Below the pieces are notes generated by a model. The model did not search any database. It saw only the letters and a list, made by a program, of their open reading frames with translations, and was not told the DNA's origin. A program made the translations under genes and the position numbers. Below are positions 1 to 9,285 of a stretch of 64,000 bases of DNA, one piece after another. Origin of the DNA: Bicyclus anynana. Taxonomy: Eukaryota; Arthropoda; Insecta; Lepidoptera; Nymphalidae. The DNA lies in assembly GCF_947172395.1 (NCBI RefSeq), contig NC_069097.1, positions 4,200,142 to 4,264,141 of the forward strand, read 5' to 3'. The first letter of the stretch is position 1. Each line of letters opens with the position of its first letter.

Positions 1-175
1 GAAAGTTCGTATTTTAATTATTTTATTCTGTATATTGAATATACAAACCTGTCGTATCGAATTATTAAAACTATTTTAAGTGTTTCGTTTAAATATAGTG
101 ATTATTTATCACAACATTACAGTCGGTATCACTTATAAACAAGTCATCAGTGTTGATTAAACTCGTGTCTTTCAG
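1..175 (+). other. Probable end of an RpL14 5' leader intron
   Basis: AT-rich sequence ending in a pyrimidine-rich acceptor (gtctttcag, ending at about 175) six bases before the RpL14 start codon. It is best read as the 3' part of an intron in the RpL14 5' UTR, with the first non-coding exon left of the window. I see no C/D or H/ACA RNA in this piece. Confidence 0.5.
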
Positions 176-181
176 GACGTC

Positions 182-682
182 ATGCCATTTGAGCGCTACG
201 TAGAACCGGGGCGCGTCGCCCTGGTGGCCGACGGAAAATTGAAAGGCAAGTTGGTGAGCATAGTCGATGTCATCGACCAAACACGAGCGCTCGTGGACGG
301 CCCCGGAAGCGGCGTCCCGCGACAGCAAATACGTCTGAACCAGTTGCACCTCACAAAGTTCCGCCTCTCGTACTCCTTCACAGCGCCCACGCGCGTGGTA
401 AGGAAAGCGTGGTCGGACGCGAAACTAAATGAAAAATGGGCAGACAGCCAGTGGTCGAAGAACCTAGCGAACAAGGAAAAACGTGCGCAAATGACAGACT
501 TCGACAGGTTTAAGTTGACATCCGCGCGCGTCAAGAGGAACCGCGCCAGAACAGCAGTGTTCAAGAGCATGAAAGCCAAGGCGGCTCGCAGCGGCGCCTT
601 CGGCAAGAAAAAGGTTCCCAAGACTCCAGCGAAGAAGGTCCGCACGAAAAAAGCGCCCGCCGCCAAACCAGCGAAGAAGTAA
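182..682 (+). CDS. RpL14: Large ribosomal subunit protein eL14 (RpL14)
   Basis: A 166-residue protein of the cytosolic 60S subunit. It opens with MPFERYVEPGRVALV, the family's SH3-like barrel (about residues 6-55, including IVDVIDQTRALVDGP and GVPRQQIRLNQLHLTKFRL). The helical block follows, with the family hallmark DFDRFKL near residue 105, and then a basic Lys/Ala/Pro-rich tail of about 40 residues that varies between species. Length fits insect eL14. The ATG is chosen because MPFER is the conserved start and a splice acceptor lies just upstream. The coding sequence is one exon. GC content and codon use are much higher than in the AT-rich flanks, as expected for a highly expressed gene. A non-coding snoRNA host gene begins directly downstream on the same strand. 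Confidence 0.97.
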   Translation: MPFERYVEPGRVALVADGKLKGKLVSIVDVIDQTRALVDGPGSGVPRQQIRLNQLHLTKFRLSYSFTAPTRVVRKAWSDAKLNEKWADSQWSKNLANKEKRAQMTDFDRFKLTSARVKRNRARTAVFKSMKAKAARSGAFGKKKVPKTPAKKVRTKKAPAAKPAKK

Positions 683-729
683 TTCTTGTTTTGTGTCTGA
701 ATTAAAAGTGTATTTATAGGACAAATCAA

Positions 730-735
730 AATAAA
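730..735 (+). terminator. RpL14 polyadenylation signal AATAAA
   Basis: AATAAA lies 48 bases after the RpL14 stop codon, so cleavage is expected near 745-760. That is only about 50-60 bases before the first splice donor (809) of the downstream snoRNA host gene. Confidence 0.8.
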
Positions 736-1212
736 GAGTTACTTTTTAAGCTACAGTCACTGTTTATTGTTTCTCATTTGCTATTTAAAACCTTTGATGT
801 AATATCAGGTGAGTTTCTCAATTACTCTGTCGTATGGTGTTTTTTCTTTACTCAATATGTTTTATGTTTCAGATAGCAGCGGATGTGAGAAATACTTTGA
901 GGTTAGCATCAATATTTTTTCTTTTTACATATTCTGTTCTTTTATAACTTCAGTAAAGTAGAAGCCAAATTAACCATCCTACCTACATCTAGCTAGCTTG
1001 TTATTTTTAACTACAAATAGCTTTTTCTTATTTTTATTACATACATACATTTTAGCACATGTATAGAAAAAGAAGTAGCTTCATGTAAAATCACATTTAT
1101 AAACTACAAAACGCTATTTCAAATATTTTAAAAATTTATTATTATCTTGTGATTTCTCAATGCAAGTGCTACTGCATTTGTGGTGATTTGAATTTATTTG
1201 TTATACTTTTTT

Positions 1213-1287
1213 TTAATGATGATTTCAAAAATAGTCTCGTTCGTATGATATTACTGATTACAACCTTACCGAAGTAAACTGATTATA
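1213..1287 (+). ncRNA. SNORD30-like: C/D snoRNA, SNORD30 (U30)-like, copy 1
   Basis: Box C ATGATGA at 1216-1222 and box D CTGA at 1279-1282. The antisense element AGTCTCGTTCGT is followed directly by a degenerate D' box (ATGA). It is complementary to the conserved 18S rRNA segment ACGAACGAGACT. The fifth-nucleotide rule points to the second A of ACGAA, which agrees with the human 18S Am1383 site of SNORD30 (assignment from memory). Box D ends 70 nt before the 3' splice site at 1352. The guide above box D has no target I can name. Confidence 0.87.
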
Positions 1288-1495
1288 ACAAATAATTGAA
1301 TTAAAAATGTTTTCGTTTTATGTTTTATACAAAGGCTATATATTTTTTACAGGTTTGCAAAGCCATAAACTGCTGCAGCTTAATCCAGTTCAAAGGAAAA
1401 TATTGTAAGTTATCTCATTAATATTATAAAATGAAAGTGTTAATGTTAATTTCTCTAACAAACAGCTGTACAGTGTTGTTTAAAATATTGAACAT

Positions 1496-1571
1496 TATAG
1501 TGATGATTAATAAATTAGTCTCGTTCGTATGAATTTAGTTGATTACAAATTTACCGATATAACTGAATGTA
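1496..1571 (+). ncRNA. SNORD30-like: C/D snoRNA, SNORD30 (U30)-like, copy 2
   Basis: Paralogue of the snoRNA in the previous intron. Box C GTGATGA is at 1500-1506 and box D CTGA at 1563-1566. The 16 bases spanning the 18S antisense element and D' (from AGTCTCG) are identical in both copies, while the rest has diverged. Box D ends 69 nt before the acceptor at 1635. Confidence 0.87.
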
Positions 1572-1717
1572 TGCATCAGTCATTATTAACTACATATTTT
1601 TTACGGTTGTATAAAAATCTGTAATATTGTTACAGGTTTATTGCAGCAATGATTGCAATGATGATGAAAGAGATCGATTTGAAGAAAAGTAAATGTAAGT
1701 ATAGTTATTTTATGATA

Positions 1718-1825
1718 GTAGGGTGGTAACTAGCCATGGCCTAAACCTCCCACCAGCCAGACCTGGATCAATAATGAAAACCTCGGCTCAGCCGGGGATC
1801 AAACCCAAGATCTCTATTTGACTCT
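1718..1825 (-). repeat. Truncated tRNA-derived SINE
   Basis: Reverse-strand match to the head of the full-length SINE at 59820-60130: the block around the GGTTCGATCCC-type box B and the segment ending in the GTTACCACCCTAC motif. It lies in host-gene intron 4, upstream of the H/ACA RNA. Confidence 0.75.
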
Positions 1826-2203
1826 AACCTTTCAGGCAATTACTAAGCAAAAATGTACATTGTCTCGTAAGATCTTTTTCATAAATGAATTTGTTCAATT
1901 CACTGAGATAGTTTTTATCCGAACATGATATAAGATTTTGTATGTTCTTAAAGTTTGTTGGAATAAAGATGTTTAAATAATGAATAAAATGAGGCATATG
2001 GCTGTGCAGTGTATTAAAAGAACATAGCAGGACTATTAAACCTGTACAGTTTGGCTTGATGTAACTTTTGAGAAGACTTGCTTGGCGAAATAATGTTTCT
2101 ACTAGTAAAAATTTTGTTAGACCAACATTAACAAACACAATAAAAAAAAATATGTTGCTAAGCTACACAGATTGAAAAGATGTAGATTGATTATTATTTT
2201 AAC

Positions 2204-2332
2204 TACCCTACCAAAGCCGATGTGTGTTCAGACAATCTGACTCACTTGACTCTGGATAGGAACATTATCACACTCCGTGTAGGATGTGCAGTATTTACAT
2301 GATTGCATTTCCAAGGGTTGAGTGTTACAAAA
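2204..2332 (+). ncRNA. H/ACA snoRNA, copy 1
   Basis: Two-hairpin H/ACA layout. The 5' hairpin has an upper stem centred on TCAGA/TCTGA, then an H box ATAGGA (2256-2261), then a 3' hairpin with lower stem ACACTC/GAGTGT and upper stem GTGCA/TGCAT, then ACA at 2327-2329, three bases from the inferred 3' end. Copy 2 at 4540 keeps the stems by paired substitutions. The single-stranded pockets (CGTGTA and AAGGGTT in the 3' hairpin) are the likely pseudouridine guides; I did not identify the target. It lies 304 nt from the 3' splice site, and H/ACA RNAs have no fixed spacing. Confidence 0.82.
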
Positions 2333-2781
2333 TATTGTCTATTCTCATATTGCATAATGTCAATTATGAATTTTTTTTAAATGTGTAATTAACATCGAGC
2401 TCTTAAAAAGTGGATGCACAATCTGCAATCAAAAAAGGTCTCCTCTCAATGAGTGCAAACACAACTTCTTGGCACTCAATTCACATAGTCGCATTTGCAA
2501 ATCCAACCTTAAACTCAATGCTTAAGGATGAATTTACTCTAAATCTGTCAAACGAAAATTGGCCCAAGAATTTGCTGTGTCTCTACAATTTAATACAATT
2601 AGTGCATCTAGTTAACTATTAAAATATTTGTTACAGAAAAAACATGTCATCATTTGGATACACTGAAATGATAAGAATTATTGCCATAAAATCAAATATG
2701 GAATGAATTGACGAGAATTATTCATAATTATATGTAAGTAATATCTGTTTTATAGTATTAAATAATAGAATAAAAAAAATT

Positions 2782-2857
2782 TAAATGATGAATTACTTAG
2801 TTATCCCTGTCTCACAAAGCCGTGGGGAGAATTATGGTATGGTAACAACTGAAGAAA
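2782..2857 (+). ncRNA. C/D snoRNA guiding 28S ACAGGGAUAACU, copy 1
   Basis: Box C ATGATGA at 2785-2791 and box D CTGA at 2849-2852. The upstream antisense AGTTATCCCTGT is complementary to the conserved 28S domain V segment ACAGGGATAACT near the peptidyl-transferase centre, followed by a weak D' (CTCA). The predicted 2'-O-methyl site is the second G of ACAGG. Yeast snR48 modifies this neighbourhood (from memory). A GGTAAC just before box D could also pair with the GTTACC that precedes the target in 28S. Box D ends 76 nt from the acceptor at 2928. Confidence 0.83.
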
Positions 2858-3034
2858 TACAATAGTTTTGTTGATTAGTTCCCATTGTTGTTGATGTCTT
2901 AGTTATATATAATTAATTTTACTTTTAGGTATAGTGAAATTCTGATGTCATCATCATTAATCAACAAGAGGCAATTTGCTGATTATTTTTGGATCACAAG
3001 GTAAATACTACAAATATATTTTTTATTATTTTTT

Positions 3035-3420
3035 TTTCATAATACAGGGTGATTCGGACTTTAGTGCGGACATTTTTTTTCGTGGTTCTGTATCATTAAT
3101 AGAACATAAATCTACAAACAGTTCGATACATTTTATGTAATTTTTTTTTTCAATTTATGTCTCAGAAATAACAAAATAATGGACACATTCCCAAACAAAC
3201 TGCGCAACTGCTGGCGGCACTTTGTAAGACGCCGACAAAGAAATACCGGCAGTAGTCATATCGCTTCGGCTTCGGCTGACGGGGGTGGCAGGGGTGAGGG
3301 GATCGAAAAATCCCTGAGGACGCCTGCCGAATTGCCGATGGGCGACCAGTGACAGACAATCTGCCGTCGCTTGCGCATTTAAGTCGAATCATCCTTTAAT
3401 GCAAAAGTTTGCGTAATAAT
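3035..3420. repeat. Unclassified repeat-like segment in host intron 6
   Basis: Starts near CAGGGTGATTCGGACTTTAG and ends near AATCATCCTTTAATGC, with a GC-rich core unlike the flanks. It looks like a small transposable-element remnant. I cannot assign a family, and no terminal repeat is clear. Confidence 0.35.
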
Positions 3421-3940
3421 AATCATCATTTGTATTTCATTATTCCAATCGAAAGTTTATAATTTTTATTATTACTACGCATTATTGATGGTCCTAAGCT
3501 CAATAAAGTATGAAGGGAAAATCGATACTCAACTCAAAAGTGACGACCTTTAATTATTATAAAAAATAATAGGTACAAAAATAAACGTAGAAAGGTCAAC
3601 GGCCCTCGGCGCGGGCGCTCGCTAACCTAGTACCTACCAGCTGATTTTGTAGTTGCCTATTACTGTGCTATTACTTAGTACAGCGATAGGGTGACCCTCA
3701 AATTCTGTTTAAATGTTTAAACTTTAGCTAACGATAACTTTGTTATTGTTGAGTTAAAAAAAAAAAGAAAAAATACGTGTTCATTAAATTTTGTTTATGT
3801 ACAAAATATAAAAATATCCGTACTTAAAAAAATTTCTTCCTGTATACACTAAAAATTTGAGTCATGTGCAAGTTAACATTTTACAGTTAGGTTGGTTTCC
3901 ATTTTTTTTTAACTTTCTGTTAAATGCTAACTATAGTTAG

Positions 3941-4060
3941 TTTCATGTAGGATGGTGCGGGTGACAGATTGTTCCACTCTTGAAACTTTGCCGCGATTCA
4001 CGATAATAGTACGTATTATGAACGTCACACAGGCGCTTGTCACCGTACGCATCTGAAAAA
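3941..4060 (+). repeat. MITE, GTGACAG-terminus family, copy 1
   Basis: About 120 bp with imperfect terminal inverted repeats: the left end contains GATGGTGCGGGTGACAG, and the right end read in reverse contains GTACGGTGACA. A central AATAGTACGTATT palindrome is present. Related copies lie at 27641-27770 (reverse) and 49084-49206. All three copies are intronic. Confidence 0.7.
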
Positions 4061-4152
4061 CACTTAAAATTACTAATTACTGTATTCATTGAACTTTTCT
4101 TAACTCAAATCCATTTATGAAACTCATATTTTGCACAGGACTCCCTCTAGAT

Positions 4153-4512
4153 CAGGGGTTCCCAACCTATTACCCTATGCCCCTCCCTAAAGTTTACGCT
4201 GAAATACTACGCCCTCTTTATCCCCACTCAACTATACAGTTGAGTGGTGATAAAGAGGAAAATAGTTTTTTTTTGTCCTTGTTACGTATGTAACAATAGA
4301 CAAAAAAAAACTGAAAACTTTAATGGGCTTTATTAATCATGTACAACATATAATAATGACCATTAGTGAGAACATTGGGCCTGCACTTTATCAATTCTAG
4401 GCTTCATGTTGGTCAGTGCACAGCACAGAATGTTTAAGCCGCTCCTCGCACCCCCCTTTGGCTCACCCTATGCCCCCCAAGTGGGGCGTGCCCCACTGCT
4501 TGGGAACCCATG
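4153..4512. mobile_element. Non-autonomous hAT element (MITE)
   Basis: 360-bp element with ends CAGGGGTTCCCAA and TTGGGAACCCATG in inverted orientation. It is flanked by an 8-bp near-duplication (CTCTAGAT / CTCTAAAA), the hAT hallmark. It contains an inner ACTCAACT/AGTTGAGT hairpin and has no coding capacity. It sits in host intron 6, just upstream of the second H/ACA RNA, and is related in ends and size to the element at 55175-55578. Confidence 0.82.
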
Positions 4513-4539
4513 CTCTAAAAATCTAGATAAATAGAAACC

Positions 4540-4670
4540 ATACCCTACCAAAGCCGATGTGTGCACAGATGATCTGGCATGCTTGACTCTGGATAGGAAC
4601 ATGAAAATACACTCTGTGTAGGATGTTTAGCTGACATAGATAAATGTCCAAGGGATTGAATGTGACAAAC
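4540..4670 (+). ncRNA. H/ACA snoRNA, copy 2
   Basis: Paralogue of 2204-2332. H box ATAGGA is at 4593-4598 and the terminal ACA at 4665-4667, with three bases after it. The 3' upper stem is GGATGTTTA/TAAATGTCC, where copy 1 has GGATGTGCA/TGCATTTCC, so base pairs change together (G-C to T-A and C-G to T-A). The 5' upper stem is likewise preserved with wobble and compensatory changes. Confidence 0.83.
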
Positions 4671-4947
4671 CAGTATAATATAAAATTTTAATTATTTCCA
4701 GTTAAATGTGTTTTTAATCAAATGTAAAATTTTTCTTCTAGATGGTGTACTTCAGATCATTAAGGAGAATGAAGAACTGAAATGTAAGTAATAACACGTC
4801 TTAAACCATTATAATAGTGATCTTATTAAACCAAAGTCAGGTAACTGTATGTATATTGTACATACATATATTTTACTTTGACTCTAAAATAGATTTCAGT
4901 GAGATTTGTCAGAGATGGAAAACTAGCATGTTTATAGTAAGTTTTAT

Positions 4948-5009
4948 ACCTATGATGATTTTTTATCGCCCCAGTCTGAAAAATATGTGGATTCGATCCT
5001 CTGAACTAC
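4948..5009 (+). ncRNA. SNORD31-like: C/D snoRNA, SNORD31 (U31)-like, copy 1
   Basis: Box C ATGATGA at 4952-4958, antisense TTATCGCCCCAGT directly followed by a perfect D' CTGA, and box D CTGA at 5001-5004. The guide pairs over 12 bp, with one G-U, to the conserved 28S segment ACTGGGGCGGTA; the target nucleotide is the second G of GGGG, corresponding to human 28S Gm4166 (from memory). Human SNORD31 carries nearly the same core, CGCCCCAGTCTGA. Box D ends 71 nt before the acceptor at 5075. Confidence 0.9.
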
Positions 5010-5168
5010 TCCAGTTGTAAATAATAATATTTTATTTGTATTATCTCATTATTAATTAAAACTAAATTGTTTCAGACTCTACAAAGCCCTTGTGTTGCGA
5101 TACAGCCATGTCTTTTTTGTTTATGTAAGTACAAAAATATTGGACATCCTGCTCTAAGAATGTATATA

Positions 5169-5340
5169 TCTGTACTAATATTATAAAGAGGAAAGATTCG
5201 ATTGTCTGTGTGTTTTTTGCATTGTAATCTCTGAACTGATTTGAAAAATTCTGTTACTGTTGGGAAGTTACACTATCCCCGAGTACTATAGGCTATATTT
5301 TATCCCCGTATTCCTACAGGGATAAAATAAAACTATCTGA
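5169..5340 (+). repeat. Lep1/Helitron-like repeat, 3' truncated
   Basis: Begins with the typical TC...TACTAATATTATAAAG and contains the GGCTATATTTTATCCC block. The CTAG 3' end is lost, and the sequence passes into the duplicated host-gene segment. Confidence 0.65.
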
Positions 5341-5597
5341 CTAAATGTTGCATTGCCTTAAAAATTATTTCTAAAGATTATTAAATAAATTTAGGTTTGA
5401 CAACACCACCCTTATCACTTAGGACATGAAAAAGAGAGAGCTAAAACAGCATGCCTGATATGAATAACATTTTTTGTTGGCATTATTACAGAAGTTAATT
5501 TAATAATAAATAAAAAAGGCAATGAAAATTCAAAGGTTGATTAACAGATAATCTGAAGTAGGCAACTTCATAAATAAAAGATGTCAATCAATTAATT

Positions 5598-5661
5598 AAA
5601 AGATGATGATTTTGTTATCGCCCCAGTCTGAAAAAAGTGTGGATTCGATTCTCTGAACAAT
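5598..5661 (+). ncRNA. SNORD31-like: C/D snoRNA, SNORD31 (U31)-like, copy 2
   Basis: Box C GATGATGAT begins near 5602. The same TTATCGCCCCAGT guide is joined to a perfect D' CTGA. Box D CTGA is at 5653-5656, 70 nt from the acceptor at 5726. The second guide GTGTGGATTCGATTCT is shared with copies 3 and 4; I do not know its target. Confidence 0.9.
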
Positions 5662-6145
5662 TTCAGTTGTAAAAACATTACTTCATTTGTTTTATCTCAA
5701 CATTAATTAGATCTAAATTGTTTCAGACTTCCGCAAAGCTGTTGTAACACCTCAATATTCATGTAAGTACAGAAATTATACTAACATCAATTAAGTAGCA
5801 TTTACAATGAAATATTTCTTATTGATACAATAACATGAATTTTATATTCTGCGTGCAAATTCCTTTTTAGTGCAAACGTAAAACATCGAAACATAACCCT
5901 ACTCGTAAAACGTCGAAATTACTTGACTTTGGTTTTCCAGTTTATTCTTACAACAATTTTTCCCATGTGCTATAGGCTATATTTTATCCCCATAATCCTA
6001 CGGGAACGGGAACCACGCGGGCGAAACCGCGTGGCGTCTGCCAGTTTATAATAAAACTATTTGACTAAATGTTGTATTGTCTTAAATTATTTCTAGGGAT
6101 TATTAAAAAATATTAGGTTGGACCTATTGAATATTTATGTATATA

Positions 6146-7393
6146 CAGTCGACTCTCGTTAATTCAAACTTGCGATAATTCGAACCTCTCTATAATTCAA
6201 AGTTATCACGAGTTCCCTACTAAATCTCTTTATATTACGAACTAAATCAATACATTTTCATACACTTGGTAATTCGAACGAAAAAAACATTGCTATTTAA
6301 CAAAACGACGCGTTAATTCGAACTCATCAGCGTCCAACACTCGACAATTCAAAGTTGCAGAGAGAAGAGGCGGATAGATTGTAAGTACATTTTGCGACAA
6401 GTTCAAACTTGTATCAAGATACACGAGCCTTTATTTTTGTTATGATTAGTTTGACTATTTGACGCACACACTTCTTACGAATTGGTTTGTTTAGTTATTC
6501 AGTTACTGTTACTCTTTCGTTGGTATGCAGATAAAAGTTAGTGTTAGTCATGAGCCCTAGAAAGTATAAATACAACTTCCAAATTGCAACCATTGGACAA
6601 AGGGATTATCCATAATTTTAAGACGTTCTATCGCAAAGAAATTGTTAATATCGTTTTAGAATCTCTCGACAAACAGCTACTAACTGCAAATATCACGGTT
6701 CTGACAGCTATTTTACTAATTGACAAAGCATGGAGAGCTGTAATACCCCTAACGATTCTCAACTGCTTCAAAAAATCCGGTTTCTTAAAAGAAAATCAAG
6801 AAAATCTTCCAATACTTATAGATGATGAAGAACCAGCAATAGAACCATTAGTTGACATCAGCGGCGTGAGTTTTTCTGATTTTGTTCAAGTGGATGAAAA
6901 TGTTGCTGTCTCAGGTTCACTAACCGATGGCGAAATTTTATCTGCGACAGATACGCAAAGTAACGATGAAGATGAGGACGATACATCGGAACCTTTGGCA
7001 GAGGTGTCAGTTAAGGAAGCAAGATCCTCATTTGATACCTTACAAAGCTTCTGTCTACAAAACGAAAGTAATGAAAAAGCATTTCAGGCACTTTTTCTCT
7101 TAAAAAAAGTTATTGAGCAGTGTGAGCAGCAGAATTGTGCTTTAAAGCAAACCAGTATAACAAAGTTCTTTCGAAAGAATAATTAATTCATATTACGAAT
7201 ACATGTATGTACACGAATGTACCTCTTAATTCTTGTCATTTTTATATTAATAAATAAAAATTAACCAACACTTAATAATTCGAAGTTTTATTTAGTTTCT
7301 CTCACAAATTTCGAACCATTTGATATTTCAAACACTCGATAATTCGTAATATTTCAAGAGTCCCTCGAGTTTCGAATTAACGAGAGTCGACTG
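6146..7393 (+). mobile_element. Tigger/pogo-like DNA transposon, internally deleted
   Basis: 1248-bp Tc1/mariner-superfamily element. Its ends are CAGTCGACTCTCGTTAATTC and the inverse, flanked by TA (6144-6145 and 7394-7395). AATTCGAA-type subterminal motifs recur near both ends, as is common in Tigger elements. It is inserted in the intron of the duplicated host-gene unit. Confidence 0.92.
6551..7186 (+). pseudogene. Tigger/jerky transposase remnant (C-terminal part)
   Basis: The reading frame ending at 7186 keeps the C-terminal third of a Tigger-type DDE transposase: QPLDKGIIHNFKTFYRKEI is the block after the catalytic core, followed by a helical segment (DKAWRAVI, NCFKKSGF) and an acidic tail ending ITKFFRK. 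An ATG at 6551 starts an N-terminal-like MSPRKYKYNFQ in a different frame. It meets the C-terminal part near 6580, so the DNA-binding and most of the DDE region has been deleted. Full-length relatives are around 500 residues. It cannot encode an active enzyme. Confidence 0.82.
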
Positions 7394-7553
7394 TAGTATT
7401 AAAAAACAATTGCTGTTAGTCTAGCTAAAACAGCTTGCCTGATGTAATTACTATCTTTTGTTGGCATTAATGCATAGGTGAAAGATGATGGTTTTGATAA
7501 TGATAATGAATGGTGATTGATGATACAATATGATACATGACAATCGATTAATT

Positions 7554-7617
7554 AATAGATGATGATTTTGTTATCGCCCCAGTCTGAAAAAGGTGTGGAT
7601 TCGATTCTCTGAACAAT
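7554..7617 (+). ncRNA. SNORD31-like: C/D snoRNA, SNORD31 (U31)-like, copy 3
   Basis: Nearly identical to copy 2. Box C lies across 7557-7566 and box D CTGA at 7609-7612, 72 nt from the acceptor at 7684. It has survived intact despite the 1.25-kb transposon inserted upstream in the same intron. Confidence 0.9.
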
Positions 7618-8006
7618 TCCAGTTGTAAAAAAGTATTACTTTATTTGTTTTATCTCAACATTAATTAGATCTTAATTGTTTCAGACTTCGCAAAGCTTTT
7701 GTAACACCCCCAATATTCATGTAAGTACAGAAATTATATTGTCATCCATTTAAGTAACAACATTTACAAATAAATATTTCTCATTGATACAGTAACTTAA
7801 ATATTATATAAAATTTTATATTCTGCGTGCATTATACTTTTTAGTTCATATTATAGTGCAAACGTAAAACGTCGAAACATAGCCTACTCGTAAAACGTCG
7901 AAATTATTTTGACTTTGGTTTCCAATTTATTCTTACTACAATTTTTACTCTATCATCACACCCAGGGTATTAGTATTTGTTAAAATTAAAACTAATTATC
8001 AGTTAA

Positions 8007-8068
8007 TTGATGATGATTTTTTATCGCCCCAGTCTGAAATAAAGTGTGGATTCGATTCTCTGAACATT
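8007..8068 (+). ncRNA. SNORD31-like: C/D snoRNA, SNORD31 (U31)-like, copy 4
   Basis: Box C TGATGAT near 8011, the same 28S guide joined to D' CTGA, and box D CTGA at 8060-8063, 74 nt from the acceptor at 8137. The host exon that follows (8138-8185) is a diverged relative of the exons after copies 1-3. Confidence 0.9.
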
Positions 8069-8579
8069 TTTAATCATTAAAAAAATTTAATAATATTTAT
8101 TATTGCCTATATTAAGTAAATTTTAAATTTGTTTCAGGGTATTCGCATAGCTCTTTAGTGGTGCCTCAATAATATTCTTGTTTCTGTAAGTACAATTATT
8201 AGTAATATCCTACAAACTGATATAAATATACACTTATAATATTATATAAATAAAATTGTAGTGAGTGTTTTATAAATAACAGTTTCTTCAATTGCTTGCA
8301 ACTACAGGATATTGAACATAATCAAGCTTTTTTAATTATTGTCTGTCTGGGAAAATCTTTGGAATGGAATGGCTTGATTTTAATGGAACATTCTCTAGAA
8401 GATAGAGGATGTTATAGGGCTATATAAACATATAGGCTACTATTTATCCCGGAGAAATCCATCTAGATTATAATAAAATCATTCTTATTGACATTCTCAT
8501 AAAACAGGTTTCAAAGGTTGGTCGCATTATGCATATCTTGATTTTTTTGTAATGGCTAGAATCTAAAAATTATTATCTT

Positions 8580-8647
8580 CCTAGATGATGTTATAAAAAA
8601 CAAGCATATATCATAATGCTATTGATGAAAAAAAAAATCTGATATTT
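8580..8647 (+). ncRNA. SNORD27-like: C/D snoRNA, SNORD27 (U27)-like, copy 1
   Basis: Box C AGATGATG at 8583-8590, C'-like TTGATGA, and box D CTGA at 8639-8642. The guide ACAAGCATAT is complementary to ATATGCTTGT at the 5' end of 18S rRNA. The human SNORD27 guide (ACAAGCATATGG before CTGA, from memory) targets 18S Am27; if CATA acts as a degenerate D' here, the fifth-nucleotide rule gives the same A. Box D ends 70 nt from the acceptor at 8712. Confidence 0.87.
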
Positions 8648-8830
8648 TGATAATTTTGAATATAAAATCAAGACGATTTGTGTTTCTAAAATGGTGTTTT
8701 TTTTATTTTTAGATCTGCATCTTTGGAAAATGCTCAGTATCATAAATTATTCACTAGGTAATATTAACAAATTGATATTTTTCTTTTATTACATCTTATG
8801 ATTAAATGTAATTAATTATTATTATATGAG

Positions 8831-9150
8831 TATACCAAAGATTTTATACTATTAGATATGTCACACGTCGAAACTGACGCGAAAAAAGGTGGCTACATGA
8901 ATTTATTTCATTTAACCTTATAATAAACAACGAAAGTTATTTAAACAAATAATACCTAAATATTGTCTACAATATTGAGTTGTGTGTTCAGGAAGTGTAA
9001 ACATTATATATTATACATAAATATATAAGGTAAGTAAACACAAAATTGTGCAATTTGTGTGTTTAGTGGAATAGCTTAAATTCGAATCACTTTTTGCTGT
9101 GATTTTGTAGGCACGTAATATATCTAATAGTAAAAAATCATTGGGGTATA
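8831..9150. repeat. MITE with about 30-bp inverted ends
   Basis: The ends contain TACTATTAGATAT and ATATCTAATAGTA in inverted orientation inside a longer imperfect repeat starting TATACC. About 320 bp, no coding capacity. It lies in the intron upstream of SNORD27-like copy 2. Confidence 0.7.
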
Positions 9151-9217
9151 CAAACTCAGAATATTTTATTATAAGACTTCATTGATGATATCTATATCTA
9201 AATATATATTTACTAAA

Positions 9218-9285
9218 ACTAGATGATGTTCTCAAAAACAAGCATATATCATAATGTTATTGATGAAAATATATACTGATATTTT
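9218..9285 (+). ncRNA. SNORD27-like: C/D snoRNA, SNORD27 (U27)-like, copy 2
   Basis: Paralogue of 8580-8647. Box C AGATGATG near 9221, guide ACAAGCATAT unchanged, and box D CTGA at 9276-9279, 80 nt from the acceptor at 9359. Confidence 0.87.

Larger units (their letters stand above)
5287..7945 (+). repeat. Tandem duplication of a host-gene exon-intron unit
   Basis: Segment A (about 5287-5965) and segment B (about 5966-7945) are homologous from the CTATAGGCTAT block through a SNORD31-like RNA, a 36-nt exon (5727-5762 and 7685-7720) and a common tail with repeated GTAAAACGTCGAAA. Segment B is longer because a Tigger-like element is inserted at 6146-7393. This duplication directly produced snoRNA copies 2 and 3. 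Confidence 0.85.

Noticed and set aside
196..729. 177-residue open frame antisense to RpL14
   Set aside because: It is the complement of a strongly conserved ribosomal protein exon; composition follows from RpL14 codon bias.
1824..2138. 104-residue minus-strand frame
   Set aside because: Lies in a snoRNA host intron, AT-rich composition, no homology I can see.
4951..5004. Repeated ATCGCCCCAGTCTGA blocks as a transposon family
   Set aside because: Each copy has boxes C, D' and D, lies one per intron at fixed distance from the acceptor, and matches SNORD31, so they are snoRNAs.
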